A DNA stretch of 64,000 nucleotides from positions 3,107,001 to 3,171,000 of the forward strand of contig NC_020829.1 of the NCBI RefSeq assembly GCF_000349845.1. Direction: 5' to 3'. Origin of the DNA: Pseudomonas sp. ATCC 13867 (GTDB lineage Bacteria; Pseudomonadota; Gammaproteobacteria; Pseudomonadales; Pseudomonadaceae). The notes beneath the pieces were generated by a model, which searched no databases, was not told the DNA's origin, and saw only the letters and a program-made list of their open reading frames with translations. Made by a program: the position numbers and the translations under genes. Below are positions 39,955-50,547 of the stretch, one piece after another. The number at the start of each line of letters is the position of its first letter. Positions within the stretch are counted from its first letter, which is position 1.

Positions 39955-41268
39955 TCAGGCCATCGCTTCCTGGGGTTTGCCCAGCAGGCGGTCGATCACC
40001 ACCATCACGGCCAGCATGGCCACCGAGGGGATCAGCCAGGCAAGGCCCTGTTCGGCCAGCGGCAGGTGCTGCATCCAGGCCGGCATCCAGGCATCGAGCT
40101 TGGCGCCCTTGAGGGCGTCGATGATGCCGAAGACGAAGGACACCACCATCACCGGGGCGACGATGCGGGTCTGCGAACGCCACAGGCTGGCGCAGAAGCT
40201 CAGCGCCACCAGCACGATGCACGGCGGGTAGATGGCGGTCAGCACCGGGATGGAGAACTGGATGAGCTTGGTCAGGCCCAGGTTCGACACCAGCAGCGAG
40301 AAGCTGGCCAGGATGATCACCAGGCTGCGGTACGACAGCGGCACGATACGGCAGAAGTACTCGGCGCAGGCGCAAGTCAGGCCCACGGCGGTGACCAGGC
40401 AGGCCAGCGCGATCAGTACGGCGAGGAAGGTGCTGCCCAGCGAGCCGAAGGTGTGCTGCACGTAGGCATGCAGGACGGCGGCGCCGTTGGCGGCACCGGC
40501 GGCGATGTCATGGCTGCCGGCACCCAGGCGGAACAGGCTGATGTACACCAGCGCCAGACCGACACCGGCGATCAGGCCGGCGATGATGGCGTAGCGGGTG
40601 ATCAGGCGCGGCGACTGCACGCCACGGGAGCGGATCGCGTTGACGATAACGATGCCGAAGACCAGCGCGCCAAGGGTGTCCATCGTCAGGTAGCCATTGA
40701 CGAAGCCCTGGGAGAACGCGGCGGTCTGGTAGGCCGGCTCAGCGACGCCGATGGGGCCGGCGGGCAGCATGAAGGCGGCGATGCCCAGTGCGGCCAGGGC
40801 GATGATCTTCAGCGGTGCGAGGAAGCGGCCAACGGTATCGAGCAGTTTGCCCGGATACAGCGAGATCACCAGTACCACCGAGAAGTACACCAGGCTGTAG
40901 AGGAACAGCGGCAGCGCGCCCTCCCCGGTCAGCGGCGCCAGGCCGACCTCGAAGGACACGGTAGCGGTACGCGGAGTGGCGAACAGCGGCCCGACCGACA
41001 GGTAGCAGACGGCCGCCAGCAGTCCACCGGCGACTCGACCGATCGGGTGGCTCAGGGTGTCCATCGCCCCGCCGACCTTGGCCAGCGCGACGACGGTAAT
41101 CACCGGCAGGCCGACTGCGGTGATCAGGAAGCCCAGCGCCGCCATCCATACGTGCGGCCCGGACTGCAGACCGACGATGGGCGGGAAGATGATGTTGCCC
41201 GCGCCGACGAACAGCGCGAAGGTCATAAAACCCAATGCCAGGATGTCCTGGCCTTTCAAGACGTTCAT
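39955..41268 (-). CDS. braB: Branched-chain amino acid carrier BraB (LIVCS family)
   Basis: This inner-membrane Na+-coupled symporter for leucine, isoleucine and valine (BrnQ/BraB family) has 437 residues and 12 helices. The N-terminal [18 protein letters not shown] motif is diagnostic. The ATG at 41268 ([13 protein letters not shown]) is preferred to an in-frame ATG 15 bp further upstream because of the family N-terminus. A palindrome, TGAAACGGTTTCA, sits about 20 nt upstream of the start and may be an operator. Position next to the suc cluster matches PA1590. Confidence 0.94.
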   Translation of the reverse strand: MNVLKGQDILALGFMTFALFVGAGNIIFPPIVGLQSGPHVWMAALGFLITAVGLPVITVVALAKVGGAMDTLSHPIGRVAGGLLAAVCYLSVGPLFATPRTATVSFEVGLAPLTGEGALPLFLYSLVYFSVVLVISLYPGKLLDTVGRFLAPLKIIALAALGIAAFMLPAGPIGVAEPAYQTAAFSQGFVNGYLTMDTLGALVFGIVIVNAIRSRGVQSPRLITRYAIIAGLIAGVGLALVYISLFRLGAGSHDIAAGAANGAAVLHAYVQHTFGSLGSTFLAVLIALACLVTAVGLTCACAEYFCRIVPLSYRSLVIILASFSLLVSNLGLTKLIQFSIPVLTAIYPPCIVLVALSFCASLWRSQTRIVAPVMVVSFVFGIIDALKGAKLDAWMPAWMQHLPLAEQGLAWLIPSVAMLAVMVVIDRLLGKPQEAMA

Positions 41269-41288
41269 GAAGGGGAATACCACAGTGC

Positions 41289-41301
41289 TGAAACGGTTTC
41301 A
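41289..41301. promoter_or_regulatory. Perfect palindrome upstream of braB
   Basis: TGAAACGGTTTCA, with one central base, lies 21-33 nt before the braB ATG. It resembles LacI/GalR-type half-sites (TGAAAC..GTTTCA). At this distance a bound repressor would block the transcript start or ribosome access. No cognate regulator is adjacent. Confidence 0.45.
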
Positions 41302-41559
41302 TGGTCTCCCAAGGCAGATCGACCGTACGGACGTGACAAAGCCGCATCGGACGGGATTGGCCGACTCACTCTGGGCAAGCCTGGGCATCCTGTGATGCTG
41401 CTGTCATCGGTACGGTGATTTGTTCTTGGAAGTCCGATAGCAGAGGTTTTCCGTGGGCTCGTGGCCCGGTTGCTCCTGCATTCTGGTTATCCCGCCATCC
41501 TTGACGGTCAGGAATCGCCGTCGCTTCCGGATAGGAATTGACGGTGAGCGAGCTTTCCC

Positions 41560-41587
41560 TTGTGGGGAACGCGACGCTTCATATAGT
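41560..41587 (+). promoter_or_regulatory. Orphan sigma-70-like promoter
   Basis: TTGTGG and TATAGT with a 16-bp spacer point right into a region with no gene. The -10 element is the same as that of gltA. Confidence 0.4.
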
Positions 41588-41696
41588 TGTTAGCCTAACG
41601 ATCTATTCCGATGAACTGCACTGACATACGTCAGATCGTCCGCGTGATGATCGGCCATGTCGCCTGAGCGACAGTTTTGAGACGGCGCCGCAACGA

Positions 41697-41724
41697 CAGA
41701 GGCCACCCGAAGGTGGCCTCTGTT
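41697..41724 (-). terminator. Hairpin after sucD
   Basis: CAGAGGCCACC-cgaa-GGTGGCCTCTG is an 11-bp perfect stem 27 bp after the sucD stop. T-runs are poor on both sides, so it may need rho or act by stabilising the 3' end of the suc operon. Confidence 0.6.
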
Positions 41725-41750
41725 GACGAACGGTTAAATAAGCGAGGCGC

Positions 41751-42632
41751 TTACTTGACCGTCCAGCCGGTCAGCTCGGCCAGGGCCTTGCCGATGTCAG
41801 CCAGGGAACGCACGGTCTTCACACCGGCGTCCTGCAGCGCGGCGAATTTCTCGTCCGCAGTGCCCTTGCCGCCGGAGATGATGGCGCCAGCGTGGCCCAT
41901 GCGCTTGCCCGGAGGGGCGGTCACACCGGCGATGTAGGAAACCACCGGCTTGGTGACGTTGGCCTTGATGTAGGCCGCGGCTTCTTCTTCAGCGGAACCG
42001 CCGATCTCGCCGATCATGACGATGGCTTCGGTCTTCGGATCTTCCTGGAACAGCTTCAGGATATCGATGAAGTTGGAGCCCGGGATCGGGTCGCCGCCGA
42101 TGCCCACGCAGGTGGACTGGCCGAAGCCGGCGTCGGTGGTCTGCTTCACGGCTTCGTAGGTCAGGGTGCCGGAACGCGACACGATGCCGACCTTGCCCGG
42201 CAGGTGGATGTGACCGGGCATGATGCCGATCTTGCACTCGCCGGGAGTGATCACGCCCGGGCAGTTCGGGCCGATCAGGCGTACGCCCAGCTCGTCGCAC
42301 TTGACCTTGGCTTCCAGCATGTCGATGGTCGGGATGCCTTCGGTGATGCAGACGATCAGCTTGATGCCGCCGAAGGCCGCTTCCAGGATCGAGTCCTTGC
42401 AGAACGGAGCCGGAACGTAGATGACCGACGCATCAGCGCCAGTGGCTTCCACGGCTTCCTTGACGGTGTTGAACACCGGCAGGCCCAGGTGGGTGGTGCC
42501 GCCCTTGCCGGGGGTCACGCCGCCAACCATCTTGGTGCCGTAGGCGATGGCCTGTTCGGAGTGGAAGGTACCCTGCGAGCCGGTGAAGCCCTGGCAGATG
42601 ACTTTGGTGTCTTTATTGATCAGGACGCTCAT
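41751..42632 (-). CDS. sucD: Succinyl-CoA synthetase alpha subunit
   Basis: This is the alpha subunit of the TCA-cycle ligase that converts succinyl-CoA to succinate with substrate-level formation of ATP/GTP. It has 293 residues. The CoA-binding N-terminal domain has [12 protein letters not shown], and the phospho-histidine lies in the [12 protein letters not shown] motif. The ATG overlaps the sucC stop (TAATG), consistent with balanced alpha/beta synthesis. Confidence 0.98.
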   Translation of the reverse strand: MSVLINKDTKVICQGFTGSQGTFHSEQAIAYGTKMVGGVTPGKGGTTHLGLPVFNTVKEAVEATGADASVIYVPAPFCKDSILEAAFGGIKLIVCITEGIPTIDMLEAKVKCDELGVRLIGPNCPGVITPGECKIGIMPGHIHLPGKVGIVSRSGTLTYEAVKQTTDAGFGQSTCVGIGGDPIPGSNFIDILKLFQEDPKTEAIVMIGEIGGSAEEEAAAYIKANVTKPVVSYIAGVTAPPGKRMGHAGAIISGGKGTADEKFAALQDAGVKTVRSLADIGKALAELTGWTVK

Positions 42633-43798
42633 TACTTACCCTCCGCGGCCTTGACGACTTGCTGGGCAGCGTCGGTCAGGCTGGTCGCCGCGATGATGTT
42701 CAGACCGCTCTCGGCCAGGACCTTGGCGCCGAGGTCGGCGTTGTTGCCTTCCAGACGAACGACAACCGGGATTTTCACGCCGACTTCTTTCACGGCGCCG
42801 ATGATGCCTTCGGCAATCATGTCGCAGCGAACGATGCCGCCGAAGATGTTCACCAGAACGGCAGCGACGTTGCTGTCGGACAGGATGATCTTGAACGCTT
42901 CGGTCACGCGCTCTTTGGTGGCACCGCCGCCAACGTCGAGGAAGTTGGCCGGCTTGCCGCCGTGCAGGTTGACGATGTCCATGGTGCCCATGGCCAGGCC
43001 AGCGCCGTTGACCATGCAGCCGATGTTGCCTTCCAGCGCGACGTAGTTCAGTTCCCACTTCTGCGCATGGGCTTCACGAGCGTCGTCCTGGGACGGGTCG
43101 TGCATGGCGCGCAGCTTGGGCTGACGGTACATGGCGTTGGAGTCGATGTTGATCTTGGCGTCCAGGCAGTGCAGGTTGCCGTCTTTCTTGATCACCAGCG
43201 GGTTCACTTCCAGCAGCGCCAGGTCGTAGTCCTGGAACAGCTTGGCCAGGCCAACGAAGATGTGGGTGAACTGCTTGATCTGGTCGCCTTTGAGGCCCAG
43301 CTGGAAGGCCAGCTCGCGACCCTGGTAGGGCTGAGCGCCAACCAGCGGATCGATGGTGGCCTTGAGGATCTTCTCAGGGGTTTCGTGCGCCACTTTCTCG
43401 ATGTCCACGCCACCTTCGGTGGAGGCCATGAAGACGATGCGACGGCTGGAACGGTCGACAACGGCGCCGAGGTACAGCTCCTTGTCGATGTCGGTGCAGG
43501 ATTCCACCAGGATCTTGCTGACCGGCTGGCCATTGGCGTCAGTCTGGTAAGTCACCAGACGCTTGCCCAGCCAGTTGGCGGCGAACGCCTTGGCGTCCTC
43601 TTTGCTCTTGACCAGCTTCACACCGCCCGCTTTGCCGCGGCCACCAGCGTGTACCTGGGCCTTAACGACCCACTCGGTACCACCGATCTTTTCACAGGCT
43701 TCTGCGGCCTCTTCGGGTGTGTCGACGGCGAAGCCCTTGGATACGGGCAGGCCGTACTCAGCGAACAGCTGCTTACCCTGATATTCGTGGAGATTCAT
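42632..43798 (-). CDS. sucC: Succinyl-CoA synthetase beta subunit
   Basis: This is the ATP-grasp beta subunit of succinyl-CoA synthetase, with 388 residues. The start [18 protein letters not shown] and the [12 protein letters not shown] nucleotide loop are typical, as is the C-terminal ligase domain with [11 protein letters not shown]. It partners with sucD directly downstream, with a one-base overlap. The spacer from lpdG is about 158 bp. Confidence 0.98.
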   Translation of the reverse strand: MNLHEYQGKQLFAEYGLPVSKGFAVDTPEEAAEACEKIGGTEWVVKAQVHAGGRGKAGGVKLVKSKEDAKAFAANWLGKRLVTYQTDANGQPVSKILVESCTDIDKELYLGAVVDRSSRRIVFMASTEGGVDIEKVAHETPEKILKATIDPLVGAQPYQGRELAFQLGLKGDQIKQFTHIFVGLAKLFQDYDLALLEVNPLVIKKDGNLHCLDAKINIDSNAMYRQPKLRAMHDPSQDDAREAHAQKWELNYVALEGNIGCMVNGAGLAMGTMDIVNLHGGKPANFLDVGGGATKERVTEAFKIILSDSNVAAVLVNIFGGIVRCDMIAEGIIGAVKEVGVKIPVVVRLEGNNADLGAKVLAESGLNIIAATSLTDAAQQVVKAAEGK

Positions 43799-43956
43799 GC
43801 TTGTCTACCGTTTTCGTCTTGGGTATTGCGCATTCGGCGCGGCGCTCGTGGCACCACGCCACCTGTGACCGAGTCCCCCTCGGGGGAGAAACGATCCGGC
43901 GGGCGGGGGCAGCCCCTCGCAAAAGACTGCCGCCCTCCCCGCCGTGGTCCCGTTCC

Positions 43957-45396
<1,440 letters not shown>

Positions 45397-45418
45397 TCAA
45401 TCCTTATTCCGGTGAAGC

Positions 45419-45463
45419 GGACGGCCCCTTTCGGGGCCGTCGTGTAGTACGGGGCCGTCGTGT
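45419..45463. repeat. Hairpin plus 18-bp-period duplication between sucB and lpdG
   Basis: GACGGCCCC-tttc-GGGGCCGTC forms a 9-bp stem (45420-45441). The 13-mer GGGGCCGTCGTGT occurs at 45433 and again at 45451. A copy of the right arm has been duplicated, so two alternative hairpins are possible. No T-run follows, so this is more likely a processing or stability element than a terminator. Confidence 0.6.
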
Positions 45464-45474
45464 GAATTGACGTA

Positions 45475-46704
45475 TCAGACGTCCAGCAGAAGGCGAGCCG
45501 GATCTTCCAGCAGGTCCTTCATGGTGACCAGGAAGCTTACCGCTTCCTTGCCATCGATCATCCGGTGATCGTAGGACAGCGCCAGGTACATCATCGGCAG
45601 GATCACCACCTGGCCGTTAACGGCCATCGGGCGTTCCTGGATCTTGTGCATGCCGAGGATGGCGGTCTGCGGCGGATTGATGATCGGAGTCGACAACAGG
45701 GAACCGAATACGCCACCGTTGGAAATGGTGAAAGTACCACCGGTCATGTCTTCGATGGACAGCTTGCCGTCTTTGGCTTTCTTGCCGAAGGTGGCGATGC
45801 CGTTCTCGATCTCGGCCAGGCTCATGAACTCGGCGTTACGCAGAACCGGTACGACCAGACCGCGGTCGCTGGACACTGCCACACCGATGTCCTGGTAGCC
45901 GTGGTAGACGATGTCGTTGCCGTCGATCGAGGCGTTGACGCCCGGGAAGCGCTTCAGTGCTTCGGTGGCGGCCTTGACGAAGAAGGACATGAAGCCCAGG
46001 CGAACGCCGTTGTGCTTCTTCTCGAACAGGTCCTTGTACTTGTTGCGCAGGTCCATGATCGGCTTCATGTTGACTTCGTTGAAAGTCGTCAGCATGGCCA
46101 TCGAGGACTGGGCCTCGACCAGGCGCTCGGCAACCTTGGCGCGCAGGCGGGTCATCGGTACGCGCTTCTCGACGCGATCGCCAGCGGCGAAGACCGGGGC
46201 CTCGGCAGCCGGAGCAGCGGCCTTGGCGGCCGGAGCGGCAGCCGGGGCGTTCTTCTTGGCTTCGACGGCAGCGACGACGTCTTCCTTGGTCACGCGACCG
46301 CCCTTGCCGGTGCCGGCCAGGCTGTTCGGGTCGATGCCGTTCTCTTCGGCCAGCTTGCGGGCGGCCGGCGAGAGGATGTTGTCGTCGCCAGCGGCGGCGG
46401 CCGGAGCAGCGGCGGCCGGAGCGGCAGCCGGAGCTGCTGCAGCAGCCGGAGCGGCAGCGGCAGCACCGCCTTCGCTCAGCTTGCCCAGCAGTTCGTTGGA
46501 AAGAACGGTGTCGCCTTCGTTCTTGACGATCTCGGCCAGGACGCCGTCGGCCTCGGCCAGTACTTCGATCACGACCTTGTCGGTTTCGATGTCGACGATC
46601 AACTCGTCACGCTTGACGGCTTCACCGACCTTCTTGTGCCAGGTTGCGACTGTGCCGTCGGCAACCGATTCCGGGAAGGTTGGGGCTTTGATTTCGATAG
46701 CCAT
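45475..46704 (-). CDS. sucB: 2-oxoglutarate dehydrogenase E2 (dihydrolipoyl succinyltransferase)
   Basis: This is the core of the 2-oxoglutarate dehydrogenase complex, with 409 residues. The lipoyl domain (about 1-75) has the modified lysine in [10 protein letters not shown]. An Ala/Pro-rich linker follows, then the peripheral-subunit-binding domain ([24 protein letters not shown]), a second Ala-rich linker and the catalytic domain with [13 protein letters not shown] near the C-terminus. It lies between sucA and lpdG on one operon. Confidence 0.97.
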   Translation of the reverse strand: MAIEIKAPTFPESVADGTVATWHKKVGEAVKRDELIVDIETDKVVIEVLAEADGVLAEIVKNEGDTVLSNELLGKLSEGGAAAAAPAAAAAPAAAPAAAAPAAAAGDDNILSPAARKLAEENGIDPNSLAGTGKGGRVTKEDVVAAVEAKKNAPAAAPAAKAAAPAAEAPVFAAGDRVEKRVPMTRLRAKVAERLVEAQSSMAMLTTFNEVNMKPIMDLRNKYKDLFEKKHNGVRLGFMSFFVKAATEALKRFPGVNASIDGNDIVYHGYQDIGVAVSSDRGLVVPVLRNAEFMSLAEIENGIATFGKKAKDGKLSIEDMTGGTFTISNGGVFGSLLSTPIINPPQTAILGMHKIQERPMAVNGQVVILPMMYLALSYDHRMIDGKEAVSFLVTMKDLLEDPARLLLDV

Positions 46705-46746
46705 TATGTGTGTTTCCTTAAATTCGGTATCAACTGCGCGTTGGCG

Positions 46747-49578
46747 TTAAACGGTGAAGGCGTCCTGCAGCAGTTTTTCCTGCTGCTCGGCGTGCATCGA
46801 AGCGTAGCCGCAAGCCGGAGCTGCCGAGCCTTCGCGGCCCGCGTATTCCAGGTTGAGACCTTTCTTGTGCGCGGCGATGACACGACGCATGTGGTGCTGC
46901 GAGCAGAACCAGGCACCCTGGTTCATCGGCTCTTCCTGGCACCAGACGATGTGCTTGAGGTTCTTGTACTGCGACAGCACCTCGGCCAGATCGTCTTCCG
47001 GGAACGGATAGAGCTGCTCGAGACGAACGATCGCGATGTTGTCGCGACCTTCGGCGCGGCGCTTCTCCAGCAGGTCGTAGTACACCTTGCCGCTGCACAG
47101 CACGATGCGGTCGACCTTTTTCGGATCCAGGTTGTCGATCTCGTTGATCACGGTCTGGAACGAGCCGTTGGCCAGATCTTCCAGGGTCGAGATGGCCAGC
47201 TTGTGACGCAGCAGCGACTTCGGTGTCATCACGATCAGCGGCTTGCGCAGCGGACGGATCACCTGACGGCGCAGCATGTGGTAGACCTGGGCCGGAGTGG
47301 TCGGCACGCAGACCTGGATGTTCTGCTCGGCGCACAGCTGCAGGTAACGCTCCAGACGCGCGGAGGAGTGCTCCGGGCCCTGACCTTCGTAGCCGTGCGG
47401 CAGCAGCATGGTCAGGCCGCACAGGCGCTGCCACTTGGTCTCGCCGCTGGTGATGAACTGGTCGATCACGACCTGCGCACCGTTGGCGAAGTCACCGAAC
47501 TGGGCTTCCCAGGTCACCAGCGCATTCGGCATGGTGGTGGCATAGCCGTATTCGAACGCCAGTACGGCTTCTTCCGAGAGGTAGGAGTCGTACAGGCTGA
47601 CGCGCGGCTGGCCGTCGAACAGGTGAGCCAGCGGGATGTAGACCGAGTCGTCCTTCTGGTTGTGCAGCGCCGCGTGGCGGTGCGAGAAGGTGCCGCGGCC
47701 GACGTCCTGACCGGTCATGCGCACCGGATGGCCCTCGAACAGCAGGGTGGCGTAGGCCAGGTTCTCGGCGAAGCCCCAGTTGATGGGCATGCCGCCGGCC
47801 GCCATCTTGGCGCGGTCTTCGTAGATCTTCTGCACCTGACGCTGCATGACGAAGCCGTCCGGAGTCTCCAGCAGCTTGGTGGAGAGTTCCTGCAGGGTCT
47901 TCAGGTCGAAGCGGGTGTCGTGACGCGCGGTCCAGGCATGGCCCACGTAGGGACGCCAGTCGACGAAGAGCTCCTTGTTGGGCTCCTTGACCAGGCTTCT
48001 TACCACGTGCAGGCCGTTGTCCAGGGCGTCGCGATACTCGTCGACTTTCTCCTGGGCCTGCTCGGTGGTCTGCACGCCGGCTGCGATCAGCGCATCGGCA
48101 TACAGGTCACGGGTGGTGCGCTGCTTGGCGATCTGCTGGTACATCAGCGGCTGGGTGCCGCTCGGCTCGTCGGCCTCGTTGTGGCCGCGACGGCGGTAGC
48201 AGACCAGGTCGATGACCACGTCACGCTTGAACTGCATGCGGTAGTCGACGGCCAGCTGGGTCACGAACAGTACCGCTTCCGGATCATCGCCGTTCACGTG
48301 GAAGATCGGCGCCTGGATCATCTTCGCCACGTCGGTCGCGTACTCGGTGGAACGAGCATCGTCCTGACGGCTGGTGGTGAAGCCGACCTGGTTGTTGATC
48401 ACGATGTGGATGGTGCCGCCCGTCTTGTAAGCACGGGTCTGCGACATCTGGAAGGTTTCCATGACCACGCCCTGCCCCGCGAAGGCGGCATCGCCGTGGA
48501 TGGAAATCGGCACGACCTTGTCGCCGCTGCCGTCTTTGCGACGGTCCTGGCGAGCGCGTACCGAGCCCTCGACCACCGGGGAAACGATTTCCAGGTGCGA
48601 GGGGTTGAACGCCAGGGCCAGGTGGACTTCGCCGCCGGTGGTCATGACGTTGGAGGAGAAGCCCTGGTGGTACTTCACGTCACCCGAGCCCAGTTCGACC
48701 AGTTTCTTGCCTTCGAACTCGTCGAAGAGGTCGCGCGGGTTCTTGCCCAGGGTGTTGACCAGGACGTTCAGACGGCCACGGTGGGCCATGCCGATGACGA
48801 TTTCCTTGACGCCGTAGGAGCCGGAGCGCTGGATGATCTCGTCGATCATCGGGATCAGGCTCTCGCCGCCTTCCAGGCCGAAGCGCTTGGTGCCCGGGTA
48901 CTTGGTGCCCAGGTACTTTTCCAGGCCTTCGGCAGCGGTCAGGCGCTCGAGCAGGTGAGAGCGGGCGTCGGCGGAATATGTCGGACGGCCGCGCACGCTT
49001 TCCAGGCGCTGGGCGAACCAGTGGCGCTGCTCGGAGTCGACGATGTGCATGAACTCGGCGCCGATGGTGCTGCAGTAGGTCTGCTTCAGCGCATCGAGGA
49101 TTTCACGCAGGGGGGCTTCTTCCTTGCCGATGTAGAGCTCACCGGTACGGAAGGTGGTGTCGAGGTCTGCAGCAGTGAGCCCGTAGTGTTCGAGCGACAG
49201 GTCGGAGGGAGCGGTACGCACCCAGAGACCCAGCGGATCGAGCGACGCTGCCTGATGTCCACGCAGACGGTATGCCAGGATCAGACGCAGGACTTCGACC
49301 TGCTTCTTCTCGTGCTCGGTGCTTACGCTGCCAGCGGAAACAGGCGCGGCGCGGCGCTGGTTCTTGGCCAGGAGTACGAAATGATCACGGATAGAGGAAT
49401 GCGAGACGTCGGGGGCAGGATTGCCGTCGGCGGGGAGCTTCTGGAAGTACGTGCGCCACTCTTCTGGCACAGCGTTCGGGTCGTGCAGGTAGAGCTCGTA
49501 GAGCTCTTCGACGTAGGCAGCGTTTCCACCGGATAGATGGGCACTGTTCCACATCCGCTGCATTACGCTTTCGTGCAT
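46747..49578 (-). CDS. sucA: 2-oxoglutarate dehydrogenase E1
   Basis: This is the thiamine-diphosphate-dependent E1 component that decarboxylates 2-oxoglutarate in the TCA cycle. It has 943 residues. Conserved parts include the N-terminal E2-binding segment (GGNAAYVEELYELYLHDPNAVPEEW), the HRGRLNVLVNTLGK loop, GDAAFAGQGVV for ThDP/Mg, and the GHNEADEPSGTQPLMY loop. The start at 49578 is used; an ATG a few codons later is also possible. A spacer of about 250 bp, containing hairpins, separates it from sdhB. Confidence 0.97.
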   Translation of the reverse strand: MHESVMQRMWNSAHLSGGNAAYVEELYELYLHDPNAVPEEWRTYFQKLPADGNPAPDVSHSSIRDHFVLLAKNQRRAAPVSAGSVSTEHEKKQVEVLRLILAYRLRGHQAASLDPLGLWVRTAPSDLSLEHYGLTAADLDTTFRTGELYIGKEEAPLREILDALKQTYCSTIGAEFMHIVDSEQRHWFAQRLESVRGRPTYSADARSHLLERLTAAEGLEKYLGTKYPGTKRFGLEGGESLIPMIDEIIQRSGSYGVKEIVIGMAHRGRLNVLVNTLGKNPRDLFDEFEGKKLVELGSGDVKYHQGFSSNVMTTGGEVHLALAFNPSHLEIVSPVVEGSVRARQDRRKDGSGDKVVPISIHGDAAFAGQGVVMETFQMSQTRAYKTGGTIHIVINNQVGFTTSRQDDARSTEYATDVAKMIQAPIFHVNGDDPEAVLFVTQLAVDYRMQFKRDVVIDLVCYRRRGHNEADEPSGTQPLMYQQIAKQRTTRDLYADALIAAGVQTTEQAQEKVDEYRDALDNGLHVVRSLVKEPNKELFVDWRPYVGHAWTARHDTRFDLKTLQELSTKLLETPDGFVMQRQVQKIYEDRAKMAAGGMPINWGFAENLAYATLLFEGHPVRMTGQDVGRGTFSHRHAALHNQKDDSVYIPLAHLFDGQPRVSLYDSYLSEEAVLAFEYGYATTMPNALVTWEAQFGDFANGAQVVIDQFITSGETKWQRLCGLTMLLPHGYEGQGPEHSSARLERYLQLCAEQNIQVCVPTTPAQVYHMLRRQVIRPLRKPLIVMTPKSLLRHKLAISTLEDLANGSFQTVINEIDNLDPKKVDRIVLCSGKVYYDLLEKRRAEGRDNIAIVRLEQLYPFPEDDLAEVLSQYKNLKHIVWCQEEPMNQGAWFCSQHHMRRVIAAHKKGLNLEYAGREGSAAPACGYASMHAEQQEKLLQDAFTV

Positions 49579-49721
49579 GCTTGGTCACCCTCGGTAAGGG
49601 GACTCCACCTGTGGAATCTCTGGCGCGAAGTCATACACAGCGACTTCAAGCCACCGATCCCCGCAGATAGTCCGGGTACCAGCCCGGATGCCCCTGCTGG
49701 TCATATATACGTTTTCAAAAC

Positions 49722-49750
49722 AGGACCCCCGCTTTGTGGGCTTGGGTCCT
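49722..49750 (-). terminator. Terminator-like hairpin between sdhB and sucA
   Basis: AGGACCC and GGGTCCT form a stem with an inner CCC/GGG region. On the minus strand it is followed by GTTTTG. It could partly end the sdh transcript before sucA. Confidence 0.55.
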
Positions 49751-49755
49751 AGGGA

Positions 49756-49787
49756 CTGTACCGCCGGACAATGTTCCGGCGGTACAG
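49756..49787. repeat. Perfect 13-bp-stem hairpin between sdhB and sucA
   Basis: CTGTACCGCCGGA and TCCGGCGGTACAG enclose a 6-nt loop. It is perfect but lacks a T-run, so an mRNA-stabilising or processing role is more likely than termination. Confidence 0.65.
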
Positions 49788-49828
49788 GTGTCGCTCTTGC
49801 AATGATCTTTGGGCGCGAGGCCCTCGGA

Positions 49829-50536
49829 TCAAGTGCCGCTCTGCAGCAGCATGTTACGGATGTGACCGATTGCCTTGGTGGGGTTCAGACCCTTCGGGCA
49901 GACGTTCACGCAGTTCATGATCCCGCGGCAGCGGAAGACGCTGAACGGGTCATCCAGGCTCGCCAGGCGCGCCTGAGTTTCGGTGTCACGGCTGTCGGCC
50001 AGGAAACGATAGGCTTGCAGCAGCGCGGCGGGGCCCAGGAACTTGTCGGGATTCCACCAGAACGACGGGCAGGAGGTCGAGCAGCAGGCGCACAGGATGC
50101 ACTCGTACAGACCGTCCAGCTTCTCGCGCTCTTCCGGGCTTTGCAGACGTTCGATGGCCGGGGCTGCATATTTGTTCTGCAGGAACGGCTTCACGCTCTC
50201 GTACTGCCTATAGAAGATGCGCATATCGACGACCAGGTCACGGATGACCGGCAGGCCCGGCAGCGGACGCAGGACCAGCTTGCCACCCTTCAGGCCAGCG
50301 GCCGACAGGGGGGTGATGCAGGCCAGGCCGTTCTTGCCGTTGATGTTCATACCGTCGGAACCGCACACGCCTTCACGGCAGGAGCGACGGTAGGAGAAAC
50401 CCTCGTCCTGTTCCTTGATCAGCGCCAGCACGTCCAGGACCATGATGTCCTTGCCGTCGGTATTGACCTGGAAGTCCTGCATGTAGGGCGCAGCGTCCTT
50501 CTCAGGGTTGTAGCGGTAAACACTCACTTGCAACAT
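49829..50536 (-). CDS. sdhB: Succinate dehydrogenase iron-sulfur subunit
   Basis: This 235-residue subunit carries three clusters that pass electrons from the flavin to ubiquinone. The [2Fe-2S] site is in SCREGVCGSDGMNINGKNGLAC, the [4Fe-4S] in CILCACCSTSCPSFWW, and the [3Fe-4S]-type ligands in CRGIMNCVNVCPKGLNP. The start at 50536 (MLQVSVYRYNPEKD) is favoured by family length; an extra three residues are possible. It is the last gene of the sdhCDAB operon. Confidence 0.97.
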   Translation of the reverse strand: MLQVSVYRYNPEKDAAPYMQDFQVNTDGKDIMVLDVLALIKEQDEGFSYRRSCREGVCGSDGMNINGKNGLACITPLSAAGLKGGKLVLRPLPGLPVIRDLVVDMRIFYRQYESVKPFLQNKYAAPAIERLQSPEEREKLDGLYECILCACCSTSCPSFWWNPDKFLGPAALLQAYRFLADSRDTETQARLASLDDPFSVFRCRGIMNCVNVCPKGLNPTKAIGHIRNMLLQSGT

Positions 50537-50547
50537 GGCGGGCACCC

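Larger units (their letters stand above)
41269..41750. other. Long intergenic region between braB and sucD
   Basis: This 482-bp stretch holds the promoter region of braB, a palindrome (41289-41301), an isolated sigma-70-like promoter pointing right (41560-41587) and a terminator-like hairpin (41697-41724). No coding frame with a ribosome site was found. The promoter plus hairpin could bracket a small RNA of about 130 nt, which is speculative. Confidence 0.55.

Noticed and set aside
45565..49536. A 1323-codon open frame opposite sucBA
   Set aside because: It is the antisense shadow of sucB and sucA, caused by high GC and strong third-position bias; the sense genes are complete and conserved.
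49690..49716. Promoter for sucA around the TATATA stretch
   Set aside because: A -10-like TATATAT exists on the minus strand but has no -35 element at a suitable distance; support is too weak to list.
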